Assembly: GCA_021205365.1 (NCBI GenBank)
Contig: JAJPXP010000051.1
Location: 37,239-70,444 of the forward strand
Length of the DNA stretch: 33,206 bases
Origin: Clostridia bacterium
GTDB lineage: Bacteria; Bacillota; Clostridia; Oscillospirales; Butyricicoccaceae
Reading direction: 5' to 3'
Program-made: the position numbers and the translations under genes
Notes under the pieces: generated by a model
Seen by the model: only the letters and a program-made list of their open reading frames with translations
The model's database searches: none
Told to the model about the DNA's origin: nothing
In this document: in pieces, positions 31,727 to 33,206 of the stretch
Position numbering within the stretch: position 1 is the first letter of the stretch
Layout of the letters: the number at the start of each line of letters is the position of its first letter

Positions 31727-33088
31727 TTATCTTGTTACCTGATGAATCCACTTATAGGATTTCGCTCTCAGATAAACAACCGGGCATTTGCCGAGCTGAT
31801 CCATCTTTAAGCAGAAGAACACAACAACCGGCGGGAAATGGAACACAAATGCGGCCAGGAACGCAGAGGGCAGGCAGATAAGCCATGTCCAGATATTGTT
31901 ATTGATCATGGAGAAACGGGTATCGCCGCCAGCACGCAGGAAACCGCAGTCGGTTGCCATCTGATAGCAGGTGCCCACAGTTGTCACTGCCAAAACGGCG
32001 ATAAACTGACGGGTCAGCTGTGCAGCACGTGGCGTCAGCGTGTTATAAATCAGCATAATCGGCCACTGGGACAGGTACAGAACAATGCCGGTAATAATGC
32101 CAATGACGAGGAACAGAATCTGCAGGGAATGGAGCAAAGGCTTAATCCCTTCCACAGGATCCTGCTCATGCTCGCCCAACGTCTTGCCGGTGACAATCGC
32201 AGCCGCGCTGGATGCACCATAACCGATAACAGAAATAATCTGATAAACAATGACAGAAATCGAATTGGCAGGCAGAATCGATGCAGAATCCTCCATATTC
32301 CCGATGATCGCAGTCTGTGCAATGGAATTGATTCCCCACAAAGCCTGTGTAATGAGCAGCGGCAGGGAAATACGGATATAATCCGTCATATACTGCTTGT
32401 CAATGAAAATCAGCTTCTTCAGGTTCAGATTCAGGGTATGCTCCCGGAATTTCAGGAACCAGATCACAATCAACAGCTCCATGGTACGGGAAACCAGTGT
32501 TGCGACGGCTGCACCACGGACGCCCAAAGCAGGTGCGCCGAAATGTCCATAAATCAGGATGTAATTCAACACGATATTGATGCAGAGTGTGGAGCCTGCA
32601 ATGATATAACCAATTTTTACAATGCCAATCGAACGCAGCGAAGACGCTAGCATATTGGTAATTGAAAACAGGATATAAGTAAAACAGATAATTTGCAGGT
32701 ATTTGACCGCTTCCTCTGCAACGGCTGCATCATTGGTCATAATCCCGATCATCTGATTGGGAAACAGTAACGCTATCAGGAATAAAATGAGTGCCATTCC
32801 GCCTCCAAAGCGTAACCCGCAGCCAATGATACTTGGAATGGGCTTGATTTCTTTTTTGCCCCAATAGCGTGCGCCCAAAACGACAATGCCTTCGCTGACG
32901 CCAACCACCAGCATCTGTAAAAAGAACTGGAACTGGTTGCAAAGCGATACACCCGAAAGTGCATCCTGTGAATATCTGCCGATCATAATATTATCTGCCA
33001 GGTTTACGGAATATGTCAGCAAGTTTTGCAGAGCTATACTCAGCGTTAAAATGGCAAATGTTTTATAAAATTGCTTATCCCGAATCAT
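31727..33088 (-). CDS. MATE family efflux transporter, copy 3
   Basis: A 453-residue membrane exporter with about twelve hydrophobic segments. Landmarks are YSVNLADNIMIGRYSQDALS in helix 1-2, VVLGARYWGKKEIKP, and the C-half GYGASSAAAIVTGKTLGEHE. The C-terminus carries a short basic tail (KSYKWIHQVTR). The ATG at 33088 has GGGAAG upstream. It belongs to another branch of the family than the MATE proteins at 9088 and 28057. Its promoter must lie between 33089 and the window end, where I see only AT-rich sequence and no confident elements. Substrate unknown. Confidence 0.9.
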   Translation of the reverse strand: MIRDKQFYKTFAILTLSIALQNLLTYSVNLADNIMIGRYSQDALSGVSLCNQFQFFLQMLVVGVSEGIVVLGARYWGKKEIKPIPSIIGCGLRFGGGMALILFLIALLFPNQMIGIMTNDAAVAEEAVKYLQIICFTYILFSITNMLASSLRSIGIVKIGYIIAGSTLCINIVLNYILIYGHFGAPALGVRGAAVATLVSRTMELLIVIWFLKFREHTLNLNLKKLIFIDKQYMTDYIRISLPLLITQALWGINSIAQTAIIGNMEDSASILPANSISVIVYQIISVIGYGASSAAAIVTGKTLGEHEQDPVEGIKPLLHSLQILFLVIGIITGIVLYLSQWPIMLIYNTLTPRAAQLTRQFIAVLAVTTVGTCYQMATDCGFLRAGGDTRFSMINNNIWTWLICLPSAFLAAFVFHFPPVVVFFCLKMDQLGKCPVVYLRAKSYKWIHQVTR

Positions 33089-33206
33089 ATCAACGCTTCC
33101 CTTCTGTAGCTTTTCTCCGAATATTTAGAAAAAAAACGATAACAAAAATCAACGAAAATGCGCAATTTATATGTGATGTCTCTTCTCTTTTCTAACATTA
33201 ACCCGC

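Noticed and set aside
1-33206. Mobile element, prophage, CRISPR array or biosynthetic gene cluster
   Set aside because: I found no transposase, integrase, phage gene, regular direct repeats with spacers or multi-gene biosynthetic set.

Overview
The window looks like chromosomal DNA of an anaerobic, low-to-mid-GC Gram-positive bacterium of the class Clostridia, probably a gut member of the Oscillospirales/Butyricicoccaceae type. The evidence is a Spo0A homologue behind Spo0A-box-like sites, an [FeFe]-hydrogenase maturase (HydG) with its small TM1266-type partner, SLH-domain cell-surface anchoring, strong AGGAGG ribosome binding sites, and many intrinsic terminators. The family-level placement is an inference from protein style only. 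I saw no rRNA, tRNA, CRISPR array, insertion sequence, phage module or replication origin. Gene density and base composition look chromosomal throughout.

Layout. (1) 1-1650: bioB behind a BirA-type operator, followed by a GNAT acetyltransferase. (2) 1650-5030: two tandem, duplicated ECF sigma factor/anti-sigma pairs. Each has its own promoter with the same spacing and the same 20-nt sigma/anti-sigma overlap. (3) 5031-7890: AI-2E-type permease, a small DivIVA-like protein, a GDSL/SGNH hydrolase and an unknown 116-aa protein. (4) 7998-10478: purine nucleoside phosphorylase divergent from a MATE exporter whose leader RNA carries a terminator-like fold. (5) 10640-16370: secreted metallophosphoesterase with three SLH repeats, a YibE/F membrane protein and Tex. 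(6) 16366-20320: aminoacyl-histidine dipeptidase, a micropeptide plus 63-aa gene pair, and an Lsa-like ABC-F antibiotic resistance protein behind a leader peptide and attenuator. (7) 20342-23940: hisB, an unknown 99-aa protein, a TetR regulator and the proline symporter putP. (8) 23940-25950: spo0A with five 0A-box-like sites upstream, then a YafK/YkuD-type L,D-transpeptidase. (9) 25970-27980: the TM1266-hydG operon behind a ~210-nt structured leader that ends in an intrinsic terminator. (10) 28000-33206: a second MATE, then on the minus strand a third MATE and, separately, a third ECF sigma/anti-sigma pair followed by a metallo-beta-lactamase-fold hydrolase.

Themes. Several genes appear to be controlled by premature transcription termination in structured leaders (MATE at 9088, ABC-F at 18793, hydrogenase maturation at 26219). 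In the last two, an upstream copy of the terminator 5' arm could pair with the 3' arm and prevent termination. Three ECF modules, three MATE pumps and one ABC-F make this region rich in envelope and drug-stress functions. The strongest candidates for undescribed biology are the hydrogenase-maturation leader RNA, the ABC-F leader peptide/attenuator and the duplicated ECF modules. All functional assignments come from reading motifs and were not checked against databases.
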